From Intestinibacter sp. (GTDB lineage Bacteria; Bacillota; Clostridia; Peptostreptococcales; Peptostreptococcaceae): DNA of 13,331 nt. Location of the stretch: positions 1-13,331 of the forward strand of contig NZ_JALEXO010000329.1 of NCBI RefSeq assembly GCF_022780145.1, given 5' to 3'. This document shows positions 7,541 through 13,331 of this stretch, piece after piece. A model generated the notes under the pieces. It did not search any database. It was not told the DNA's origin and worked only from the letters and a program-made list of their open reading frames with translations. Made by a program: the position numbers and the translations under genes. The number at the start of each line of letters is the position of its first letter. The first letter of the stretch is position 1.

Positions 7541-8653
7541 ATGGCAAGCCTATCATTAGAAAATATATATAAAATATATCCAAATGGATTTGAAGCAGTA
7601 AAGGATTTTAACTTAGAAATAGAAGACAAAGATTTTGTTATATTCGTAGGACCATCAGGTTGTGGTAAATCTACAACACTTAGAATGATAGCAGGTCTTG
7701 AAGATATAAGTAAAGGAACTTTAAAAATAGACGGTAAGGTTGTTAATAACGTAGAAGCTAAAGATAGAGATATAGCTATGGTATTCCAAAGTTATGCACT
7801 TTATCCACATTTAAGTGTATATGATAATATGGCATTTGGATTAAAATTAAAGAAAGTTCCAAAGGAAGAAATAGATAAAAAGGTAAGAGCAGCAGCAAAA
7901 ATATTAGACCTTGAAAATTTATTAGATCGTAAACCAAAAGCTTTATCAGGAGGTCAAAGACAACGTGTAGCTATGGGTAGAGCAATAGTTCGTGAACCAA
8001 AGGTATTCTTAATGGACGAACCTTTATCAAACCTAGATGCTAAATTAAGAGTTCAAATGCGTACAGAAATAGCTAAGCTACATGAAAGACTTGGAGCAAC
8101 AATGATATATGTAACTCATGACCAAACAGAAGCCATGACTCTTGGAACTAAGGTTGTAGTTATGAAGGATGGAGTTATTCAACAAGTAGATACTCCACAA
8201 AATTTATATAATTATCCACAAAATCTATTTGTTGCTGGATTCATAGGATCTCCACAAATGAACTTTATGGATGTTAAAGTTTGTCAAACTGGTGAAAAAG
8301 TTACTTTAAAATTAGGAGAATACGAATTTGAAGTATCACAAGAAAGAGCTAAAGCATTAATAGATGGCGGATATGTTGGTAAGGTTGTTAGTATGGGAAT
8401 AAGACCAGAAAATCTATATGATCCTAAATCATCAAAATGCAACAAAGCTGGTTCTGAAATAAGCGCAAAAGTAAATGTTTGTGAACCACTTGGAGCAGAA
8501 ACTTATCTATACTTTGATTTAGAAGGATTCCCAATGACTGCTAGAGTTGATGCAGACATTATAGCTAAGCCAGGAGAAACAGCTAAATTTGTAATGGATA
8601 TGGACAAAGTTCATATTTTTGATAAAGAAACAGGTTTAGTAATAACAAACTAA
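7541..8653 (+). CDS. msmX: Sugar ABC transporter ATPase (MsmX/MalK/UgpC type)
   Basis: The ATP-hydrolysing subunit that powers the MalEFG importer from the cytoplasmic side. In 370 residues it shows Walker A GPSGCGKST (37-45), the Q-loop in VFQSYALYPH, the signature LSGGQRQR (from 135), Walker B ending in Asp159-Glu160 (FLMDEPLSNLDAK) and the H-loop His193 (YVTHDQTEAMT). From about residue 240 a TOBE-type C-terminal regulatory domain follows (GSPQMNFMDV, MGIRPENLYDP), as in MalK, MsmX and UgpC. Many Firmicutes use one unlinked MsmX for several importers; here the gene is last in the mal operon, 33 bases behind malR. It uses CGT arginine codons several times (for example in the 7927-8060 stretch) where neighbours mostly use AGA, a sign of high expression. 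It could also serve other sugar importers. Confidence 0.95.
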   Translation: MASLSLENIYKIYPNGFEAVKDFNLEIEDKDFVIFVGPSGCGKSTTLRMIAGLEDISKGTLKIDGKVVNNVEAKDRDIAMVFQSYALYPHLSVYDNMAFGLKLKKVPKEEIDKKVRAAAKILDLENLLDRKPKALSGGQRQRVAMGRAIVREPKVFLMDEPLSNLDAKLRVQMRTEIAKLHERLGATMIYVTHDQTEAMTLGTKVVVMKDGVIQQVDTPQNLYNYPQNLFVAGFIGSPQMNFMDVKVCQTGEKVTLKLGEYEFEVSQERAKALIDGGYVGKVVSMGIRPENLYDPKSSKCNKAGSEISAKVNVCEPLGAETYLYFDLEGFPMTARVDADIIAKPGETAKFVMDMDKVHIFDKETGLVITN

Positions 8654-8662
8654 TAATAATAA

Positions 8663-8700
8663 AATAAAACTGCTATAATTATAAATATAGCAGTTTTATT
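8663..8700 (+). terminator. Intrinsic terminator at the end of the mal operon
   Basis: AATAAAACTGCTATA (8663-8677) pairs perfectly with TATAGCAGTTTTATT (8686-8700) over 15 bp with an 8-nt loop. T-rich sequence is in the second arm and just after it. It lies 10 bases after the stop codon. The A-rich first arm means it could also work in the other direction, but there is no - strand gene nearby. Confidence 0.85.
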
Positions 8701-8727
8701 AATATTTTATGAAAGTGGAAGGTTTTT

Positions 8728-9354
8728 ATGGGTAAAATTTTTGATTATGATAATAAGTTTTTTCAGGCTTTAGAAGGTATAGCTAATATAGTTATTTTAA
8801 ATTTTTTATTTATAATTTGTTGTATACCTATTGTCACAATAGGTGCGTCGATGACAGCTACATATTCTGTGGCTATGAGCATATTTGATGATAGAGAGCC
8901 TTATATATTTAGGGAGTTTTTTAAGAAATTCAAAGAAAATTTTAAACAGAGTACGATAGTTTGGATTATATTATTTTTGGTAGGAGTATTTATATCAGTT
9001 GATTTCTATATATGTAGTTTGCTGTCAAATAATATGATATGTACTGTTCTTAAATTTGTACTTACTTTAGTGAGTATAGTACTTGGTTTTGTAATAATTT
9101 ACGTATTCCCACTTATATCTAAATTTGAGAATAGTGTAAAAAATACTTTGGTAAATGCTATTTTGATTTCAGTTCAAAATTTGCCATATACAATAGTGAT
9201 GTTGATTATAAGTTTGCTTCCAATAGGTAGTTTGCTTTTATTTCCTAATTATTGGGGACAGATAATATTTTTTAATACAGCTATTTCTTATGGTATGGTG
9301 GCATATTTAAACTCTATATTTTTGAATAAAATATTGAATAAGTATATAAATTAA
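8728..9354 (+). CDS. Small integral membrane protein, DUF624/YesL-like
   Basis: A 208-residue membrane protein with about five hydrophobic segments (near 18-48, 76-98, 103-130, 143-172 and 176-196). The N-terminal pattern (short cytoplasmic part, LEGIANIVILNFLFIICCIPIVTIGASMTATYSV, then a charged DDREPYIFREFFKKFKENFKQS loop) is that of the DUF624/YesL family. Its members are often encoded beside sugar ABC transporter genes; their biochemical role is not established. The start at 8728 follows GGAAGG at 8718-8723. The gene begins only 27 bases after the mal terminator and shows no clear promoter, so it may depend on read-through from the mal operon. An accessory role in sugar transport is inference from family and context only. 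Confidence 0.75.
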   Translation: MGKIFDYDNKFFQALEGIANIVILNFLFIICCIPIVTIGASMTATYSVAMSIFDDREPYIFREFFKKFKENFKQSTIVWIILFLVGVFISVDFYICSLLSNNMICTVLKFVLTLVSIVLGFVIIYVFPLISKFENSVKNTLVNAILISVQNLPYTIVMLIISLLPIGSLLLFPNYWGQIIFFNTAISYGMVAYLNSIFLNKILNKYIN

Positions 9355-9380
9355 GGACCTTAAAAGGTTCTTTTTTCTTT
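9353..9380 (+). terminator. Intrinsic terminator after the DUF624 gene
   Basis: AAGGACC (9353-9359) pairs with GGTTCTT (9366-9372) with one G-U around TTAAAA, followed by a T-rich tail to 9380. It starts inside the stop codon. The stem is short but the tail is good. Confidence 0.75.
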
Positions 9381-9400
9381 AAAGGATTGGATAACTTTAT

Positions 9401-9428
9401 TTGAATAATGTCTATACTATATTATAAT
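9401..9428 (+). promoter_or_regulatory. Probable sigma-A promoter of the tmk-holB-ricT operon
   Basis: TTGAAT (9401-9406), a 16-bp spacer and a perfect TATAAT (9423-9428) lie right after the terminator at 9353-9380. They precede the tmk start by about 60 bases, leaving a short leader. No operator-like repeat is apparent, in keeping with housekeeping expression. Confidence 0.7.
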
Positions 9429-9477
9429 AAGACTAGTAAAAATAAGAATTGAAAATCTTAATAGATAGTATATAGAT

Positions 9478-9482
9478 GGAGG
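9478..9482 (+). promoter_or_regulatory. Ribosome binding site that fixes the tmk start
   Basis: GGAGG lies eight bases before the ATG at 9491. An in-frame ATG at 9476 overlaps this site, so it is not the start. Confidence 0.88.
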
Positions 9483-9490
9483 AATTATAT

Positions 9491-10171
9491 ATGAAAGGAA
9501 AGTTAATAATTATAGAAGGCTCTGATGGAAGCGGTAAGGCTACACAGACAAAAAAGCTATACGATAGATTAGAGCAAAACAACTACAACATAAAAAAAGT
9601 AGAATTTCCAAATTACGATTCAGAATCTTCAGCATTAGTTAAGATGTATTTAAGAGGTGATTTCGGAAAGCACGCTGAAGATGTAGACCCATATGTTTGC
9701 TCAACATTTTTTGCGGTAGACAGATATGCATCATTTAAAACAGAATGGGAAGAATTCTACAACAACGGTGGAATAATAATATGTGATAGATATACTACTT
9801 CAAATATGATTCACCAAGCATCAAAGATGGAAGTAGAAGAAAGAGATAAATATTTAGAATGGCTAAATGATTTAGAATTTAACCTATATAAAATACCTAA
9901 GCCAGACTGTGTGATATTCTTAGATGTTCCAGTTGAAATGAGCCAAAAGCTTATGAAGGACAGAAATAACAAAATAACAGGAGAAAGCGAAAAGGATATA
10001 CATGAAAGTGATTTTGATTATTTAAAAAAATCATATGAAAATTCGCTTTATATAGCAAAAAAATATGACTGGCAGAGAATAAATTGTATAAAAGATGATA
10101 ATATGAGAACAATTGATGATATACATGAGGAAATATATAGTATAGTAGAAGCTAAAATTTTAAATAGATAG
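9491..10171 (+). CDS. tmk: Thymidylate (dTMP) kinase
   Basis: Phosphorylates dTMP to dTDP with ATP, an essential step of DNA precursor synthesis in the cytoplasm. The 226-residue protein has a P-loop GSDGSGKAT at 10-18, a substrate-binding region around EFPNYDSESSALVKMYLRG, the DRY motif at 99-101 (ICDRYTTSN) and the strand CVIFLDVPVEMS. The P-loop has Ala17 where most bacterial enzymes have Ser, and the lid region (DRNNKITGESEKDIHESDFDYLKKSYE) differs from the Arg-rich lid of the E. coli enzyme. I take it as a clostridial branch of the family. It is the first gene of a housekeeping operon and lies 33 bases before holB, as in other Firmicutes, which supports the call. Another deoxynucleotide kinase specificity cannot be excluded from sequence alone. 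Confidence 0.88.
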   Translation: MKGKLIIIEGSDGSGKATQTKKLYDRLEQNNYNIKKVEFPNYDSESSALVKMYLRGDFGKHAEDVDPYVCSTFFAVDRYASFKTEWEEFYNNGGIIICDRYTTSNMIHQASKMEVEERDKYLEWLNDLEFNLYKIPKPDCVIFLDVPVEMSQKLMKDRNNKITGESEKDIHESDFDYLKKSYENSLYIAKKYDWQRINCIKDDNMRTIDDIHEEIYSIVEAKILNR

Positions 10172-10204
10172 ATTTATCGATTCTCTAAAAAATGGAGGAA
10201 TAGT

Positions 10205-11140
10205 ATGTATTTTGAAAATATAAAAGGCCAACAATTTGCGAAAAAATACTTGTCAAATAGCTTAAAATCCAACATGATAAGTCATGCATATATGTTTGAG
10301 GGACCAAGTGGTGTGGGTAAAAATACTTTAGCGAGAGAATTATCGAGAATTTTACTGGAAATGGAGAATTTATTTAATAGCCCAGATTATATAGAGATAA
10401 AGCCAGATGGAAATAGCATAAAAATAGCTCAAATAAGAAAAATGCAAACAGATATATTAGTAAAGCCATATAAATCATATAAAATATATGTATTTGATGA
10501 AGCACAAAAAATGACAGTAGAGGCGCAAAATGCATTGCTTAAAACGTTAGAAGAACCACCAAAGTATGCTATAATAATCCTTATAACTAATAATAAGGAG
10601 TCATTGCTAGATACGATAAAATCGAGATGTGAGATTATAAAATTTACGCCAATTCCAATCAAGGATATAGCAGATTATTTAGTTAAAACTGGTGTAGATG
10701 AGAAGAGAGCATCGTTGCTTGCTAACTTCTCAAGAGGGAGCATGCAAAAGGCGATAGAGCTTTCTGAATCAGAGGATTTTTATATTATGAGAGAGGAAAT
10801 CCAAAAGTATATTGAAACCTTCTTAAATGGCAATTTAATAGATATAATGGAGGTTCAAAGTAGTATCGAAAAATATAAAGATCAAATAATAAACGTCTTA
10901 GATTTAATGATTAATTATTTCAGAGACATAATAATGGTAAAAGAAAATATCGATAATAGCATGATTATAAATTTAGATAAATTAGTATTTATAAAAAATA
11001 TGAGTAAGAAAATTACTTATTCTCAACTTTCTAAGATTATTGATATAATAGAAGAGACAAAAAATAAGCTTAGAAGTAATTGTAATTTCAATATTAGCAT
11101 ACAAGTTATGACTTTGAATATATATGAGGTGATTAAATGA
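10205..11140 (+). CDS. holB: DNA polymerase III delta' subunit, without the zinc module
   Basis: A clamp-loader AAA+ subunit that helps open and load the beta sliding clamp at the replication fork. In 311 residues it shows HAYMFEGPSGVGKNT with the P-loop at 33-41, a Walker B-like stretch KIYVFDEAQKMTVEAQNALLKTLEEPP, and the Ser-Arg-Cys sensor at 140-142 (KSRCEIIKF), which is diagnostic for delta' and gamma/tau. The four-cysteine zinc-binding module normally found between the P-loop helix and Walker B is missing: residues 49-60 run straight from the helix into SPDYIEI. The reading frame is intact, so this is a natural loss and not a frameshift. GGAGG at 10194-10198 fixes the start. The stop overlaps the next start (ATGA), so translation with ricT is coupled. 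Confidence 0.88.
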   Translation: MYFENIKGQQFAKKYLSNSLKSNMISHAYMFEGPSGVGKNTLARELSRILLEMENLFNSPDYIEIKPDGNSIKIAQIRKMQTDILVKPYKSYKIYVFDEAQKMTVEAQNALLKTLEEPPKYAIIILITNNKESLLDTIKSRCEIIKFTPIPIKDIADYLVKTGVDEKRASLLANFSRGSMQKAIELSESEDFYIMREEIQKYIETFLNGNLIDIMEVQSSIEKYKDQIINVLDLMINYFRDIIMVKENIDNSMIINLDKLVFIKNMSKKITYSQLSKIIDIIEETKNKLRSNCNFNISIQVMTLNIYEVIK

Positions 11141-12033
11141 TAAAAATAGTTGGTGTTAGATTTAAAAACGCTGGTAAAATATATTATTTTGATCCAGTAG
11201 ATTTTGAAATAGAAAAAAATACCGATGTTGTTGTAGAAACAGCTAGAGGGCTTGAATATGGAAAGGTGGTAGTTGGACCTAAGGAAATTGAAGAGGAAAA
11301 ATTAATTTCACCTTTAAAGCCTATAATAAGAATTGCTACAGATGAAGATAAAGCAATTTACAGAGAAAATAAGGAAAGAGCAAAGGAAACATTCGAAATT
11401 TGCCAACAAAAGATAAAAGAACATGATTTGACTATGTTCTTAATTGATTGTGAATATACATTTGATAGAAATAAACTTATATTCTATTTTACAGCAGAAG
11501 GAAGAATAGACTTTAGAGAATTAGTGAAGGATTTAGCTGCAATATTTAAAACAAGAATAGAACTTAGACAAATCGGTGTAAGAGATGAAGCTAAATCAAT
11601 AGGAGGGCTTGGAACTTGCGGAAGACCGCTATGCTGCTCTTCTTGGCTCGGAGATTTCCAACCAGTATCAATCAAGATGGCAAAAGACCAAAGTCTATCT
11701 CTAAATCCTACAAAAATATCAGGAATATGTGGCCGTCTATTCTGCTGCTTAAAATACGAACACGATGTATATGTAGAAGCAATAGATAAAATGCCTGTCG
11801 TAGGAAGTATAGTTAAAGTAGACAACCAAAAAGGTAAGGTAATAGAAATAAACCCACTATTAGAACAAGTTAGGATTGAATTTAACGACAAAACAATAAA
11901 AACTTGCTTGAAGGAAGAAGTAAAGGTTCTTCATGTACCTAAAAAATGCGAAAATGGATGCTGTAACGGTAAGTGCAAGAACGACGATATAGATTCAGAA
12001 ACAATGAAGGAACTAAAAAAATTAGAGGATTAA
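11137..12033 (+). CDS. ricT: PSP1-domain protein RicT (YaaT)
   Basis: Homologue of B. subtilis YaaT/RicT, which with RicA and RicF forms an iron-sulphur complex that stimulates RNase Y-dependent mRNA processing and affects sporulation, competence and biofilm formation. The 298-residue protein begins with the N-terminal block IVGVRFKNAGKIYYFDP. It then shows the PSP1 region (about 50-145) and the conserved cysteine region with Cys161, Cys166 and Cys167 (GTCGRPLCCSSW) and Cys198, Cys203 and Cys204 (GICGRLFCC). The tail holds extra cysteines (KKCENGCCNGKC). Cysteines of this kind support metal-cluster binding. It overlaps holB by four bases and is followed 14 bases later by the yabB-type gene, as in other Firmicutes. 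The ricA and ricF partners are not in the window, so the complex is inferred from the family. Confidence 0.93.
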   Translation: MIKIVGVRFKNAGKIYYFDPVDFEIEKNTDVVVETARGLEYGKVVVGPKEIEEEKLISPLKPIIRIATDEDKAIYRENKERAKETFEICQQKIKEHDLTMFLIDCEYTFDRNKLIFYFTAEGRIDFRELVKDLAAIFKTRIELRQIGVRDEAKSIGGLGTCGRPLCCSSWLGDFQPVSIKMAKDQSLSLNPTKISGICGRLFCCLKYEHDVYVEAIDKMPVVGSIVKVDNQKGKVIEINPLLEQVRIEFNDKTIKTCLKEEVKVLHVPKKCENGCCNGKCKNDDIDSETMKELKKLED

Positions 12034-12036
12034 TAA

Positions 12037-12044
12037 AAGGAGAA
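12037..12044 (+). promoter_or_regulatory. Ribosome binding site that fixes the methyltransferase start
   Basis: AAGGAGAA ends three bases before the ATG at 12048. The reading frame stays open upstream to an ATG at 11973, but that lies within ricT and has no ribosome binding site. Confidence 0.88.
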
Positions 12045-12047
12045 TTT

Positions 12048-12797
12048 ATGGAGGTAGCTTTAAAGGAAACAGAGAGAATAGATGATTTACAGCTAAAGGG
12101 CTTGAAATTAATACAAGATAAAACAGGATTTTGCTTTGGAATAGATGCAGTTTTATTAGCTAACTTTGCAAAGGTAAAAAAGAACGCAAAGGTAGTTGAT
12201 TTAGGGACAGGAACAGGAATAATACCTATTTTGATAGCAGGAAAAAGTCAAGCTAGCAAAATTATAGGTGTAGAAATACAAGAAGAAGTATATGAAATGG
12301 CAACGAGATCTGTAAAATTAAACGACCTAGAGGACAGAGTTGAAATAATAAATGCAGATATAAAAACTATAGATAAAGAATTAGAGGTACATGGATACCA
12401 TGTAGCTACATCAAATCCACCGTATATGCATATTGATGGAATCAAAAACCCAAATGACAAAAAGGCTATATCAAGACACGAAATAATGTGCAACCTAGAG
12501 GATGTAATAAGAGCTGCATCAAGACTTGTTATGCCTAGAGGTAAGTTTTTTATGATACACAGACCTACTAGATTAGTAGATATTATAGAATTGGGAAGAA
12601 AATATAGATTAGAACCAAAGGTCATTCAATTCGTACATCCTAGAGTAGGAAAAGCTCCTAACTTAATGTTAGTTGAGTTCAGCAAGGACGGAAGACCAGA
12701 GCTTAAAATTTTAGATCCTCTATATGTATACGGAGATGATGGAAATTACACAGAAGAAATAAGAAAAATATATGCCAATGAAGATATAGGAGAATAA
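12048..12797 (+). CDS. yabB: SAM-dependent N6-adenine methyltransferase, TrmN6/YabB type
   Basis: A Rossmann-fold methyltransferase expected to modify an adenine in tRNA; the E. coli relative methylates A37 of valine tRNA. In 249 residues it has the SAM-binding motif VVDLGTGTGIIP (49-60), the acidic residue after strand two (VEIQEEVYEMA), and the catalytic NPPY at 123-126, which marks N6-adenine (or N5-glutamine) methyltransferases. The N-terminal FCFGIDAVLLANFA block and the C-terminal MLVEFSKDGRPELKI fit the TrmN6/YabB group and not the longer rRNA enzymes. It is 14 bases behind ricT and one base before rsmI, the usual order in Firmicutes (yaaT ... yabB ... yabC). The exact substrate in this organism is inferred. 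Confidence 0.87.
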   Translation: MEVALKETERIDDLQLKGLKLIQDKTGFCFGIDAVLLANFAKVKKNAKVVDLGTGTGIIPILIAGKSQASKIIGVEIQEEVYEMATRSVKLNDLEDRVEIINADIKTIDKELEVHGYHVATSNPPYMHIDGIKNPNDKKAISRHEIMCNLEDVIRAASRLVMPRGKFFMIHRPTRLVDIIELGRKYRLEPKVIQFVHPRVGKAPNLMLVEFSKDGRPELKILDPLYVYGDDGNYTEEIRKIYANEDIGE

Positions 12798-12798
12798 T

Positions 12799-13331
12799 AT
12801 GAGTGGAAAATTATATATATGTCCAACACCTATAGGTAACTTGGAGGATATAACTTATAGAACTTTGAGGGTGTTAAATGAAGTTGATTTAATAGCGGCA
12901 GAGGACACTAGACACAGTATAAAGCTTCTAAATCACTTTGAAATATCAAAGCCTTTAACAAGTTATTTTGAACATAATAAGGATACTAAAGGGGATTATT
13001 TAATAAATAAATTACTAGAGGGAGAAAATATAGCCCTAATAAGCGATGCAGGTATGCCTGGAATATCAGACCCTGGTGAGGATTTAATAAAGCAAGCTAT
13101 AGAACATAATATAGAAATAGACGTATTGCCTGGAGCGACAGCTTTTGCAGTTGCTTTAGTTGGTTCAGGTTTAGATACACATAAATTTGTATTTGAAGGA
13201 TTTTTAGATAGAGATAAAAAAATCCGCAGAAAAAGACTAGAAGAATTAAAAGAAGAAGAAAGAACTATGATTTTTTACGAATCACCACATAGATTAAAGG
13301 ACACACTAAAGGATATGCTAAAGATTCTAGG
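12799..13331 (+). CDS. rsmI: 16S rRNA (cytidine 1402-2'-O)-methyltransferase RsmI, N-terminal part
   Basis: Methylates the ribose of C1402 in 16S rRNA, near the decoding centre, using SAM. The first 177 residues of a protein that is usually near 280 are visible; the frame is open at the window end. The diagnostic blocks of the tetrapyrrole-methylase-like fold are present: YICPTPIGNLEDIT at the N-terminus, LIAAEDTRHS, ISDAGMPGISDPGEDL, LPGATAFAVAL and FYESPHRL. AGGAGA at 12788-12793 supports the ATG start, which comes one base after the stop of the previous gene, so the two are translationally linked. Nothing visible suggests a broken gene. Confidence 0.95.
   Translation, partial: MSGKLYICPTPIGNLEDITYRTLRVLNEVDLIAAEDTRHSIKLLNHFEISKPLTSYFEHNKDTKGDYLINKLLEGENIALISDAGMPGISDPGEDLIKQAIEHNIEIDVLPGATAFAVALVGSGLDTHKFVFEGFLDRDKKIRRKRLEELKEEERTMIFYESPHRLKDTLKDMLKIL

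Noticed and set aside
11973..12047. N-terminal extension of the methyltransferase into ricT
   Set aside because: The extra 25 residues are basic, unlike the family, and overlap ricT; the ATG at 12048 has a good ribosome binding site.
1..13331. Mobile elements, CRISPR arrays, tRNA or rRNA genes, defence or toxin systems
   Set aside because: I saw no terminal inverted repeats, regular spaced repeats, tRNA-like cloverleafs or proteins of these classes; all long frames on the + strand are explained by transport, sugar metabolism or housekeeping genes.

Overview
The window comes from a low-GC Gram-positive bacterium, most likely a member of the Clostridia and perhaps of the Peptostreptococcaceae. 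Three things support this: strong A/T and AGA/ATA codon preference, strong AGGAGG-type ribosome binding sites, and the Firmicute-type order tmk-holB-yaaT-yabB-rsmI. The family placement is inference; no rRNA gene or species marker is present. Every gene I can support is on the + strand, and both ends of the window cut through genes.

Positions 1-1430 hold the 3' part of a glycogen/maltodextrin phosphorylase gene and a strong intrinsic terminator. Positions 1431-8700 hold a maltose/maltodextrin uptake and utilisation operon. It starts with a promoter region containing four copies of the AACGTT operator core. It then runs lipoprotein binding protein (malE), a 186-nt gap that can fold, two permeases (malF, malG), 4-alpha-glucanotransferase (malQ), a LacI-family regulator (malR) and an MsmX/MalK-type ATPase, and ends at a terminator. 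A small DUF624/YesL-like membrane protein gene follows (8728-9354) with its own terminator.

Positions 9400-13331 hold a housekeeping operon with a recognisable promoter: dTMP kinase, DNA polymerase III delta', RicT/YaaT (PSP1 domain), a TrmN6/YabB-type methyltransferase and the 5' part of rsmI. The last four genes are separated by only a few bases or overlap.

Together the first block would import maltodextrins (MalEFG plus ATPase), rearrange them with MalQ and phosphorolyse them to glucose-1-phosphate with the phosphorylase, under MalR and probably CcpA control. I see no phage, insertion sequence, CRISPR, toxin or defence genes, and no clearly new protein system. The points most worth a second look are the multi-copy operator array, the foldable malE-malF gap with a possible pseudoknot, a Rex-like perfect palindrome upstream of the mal promoter, and a delta' subunit that lacks its usual zinc-binding module.
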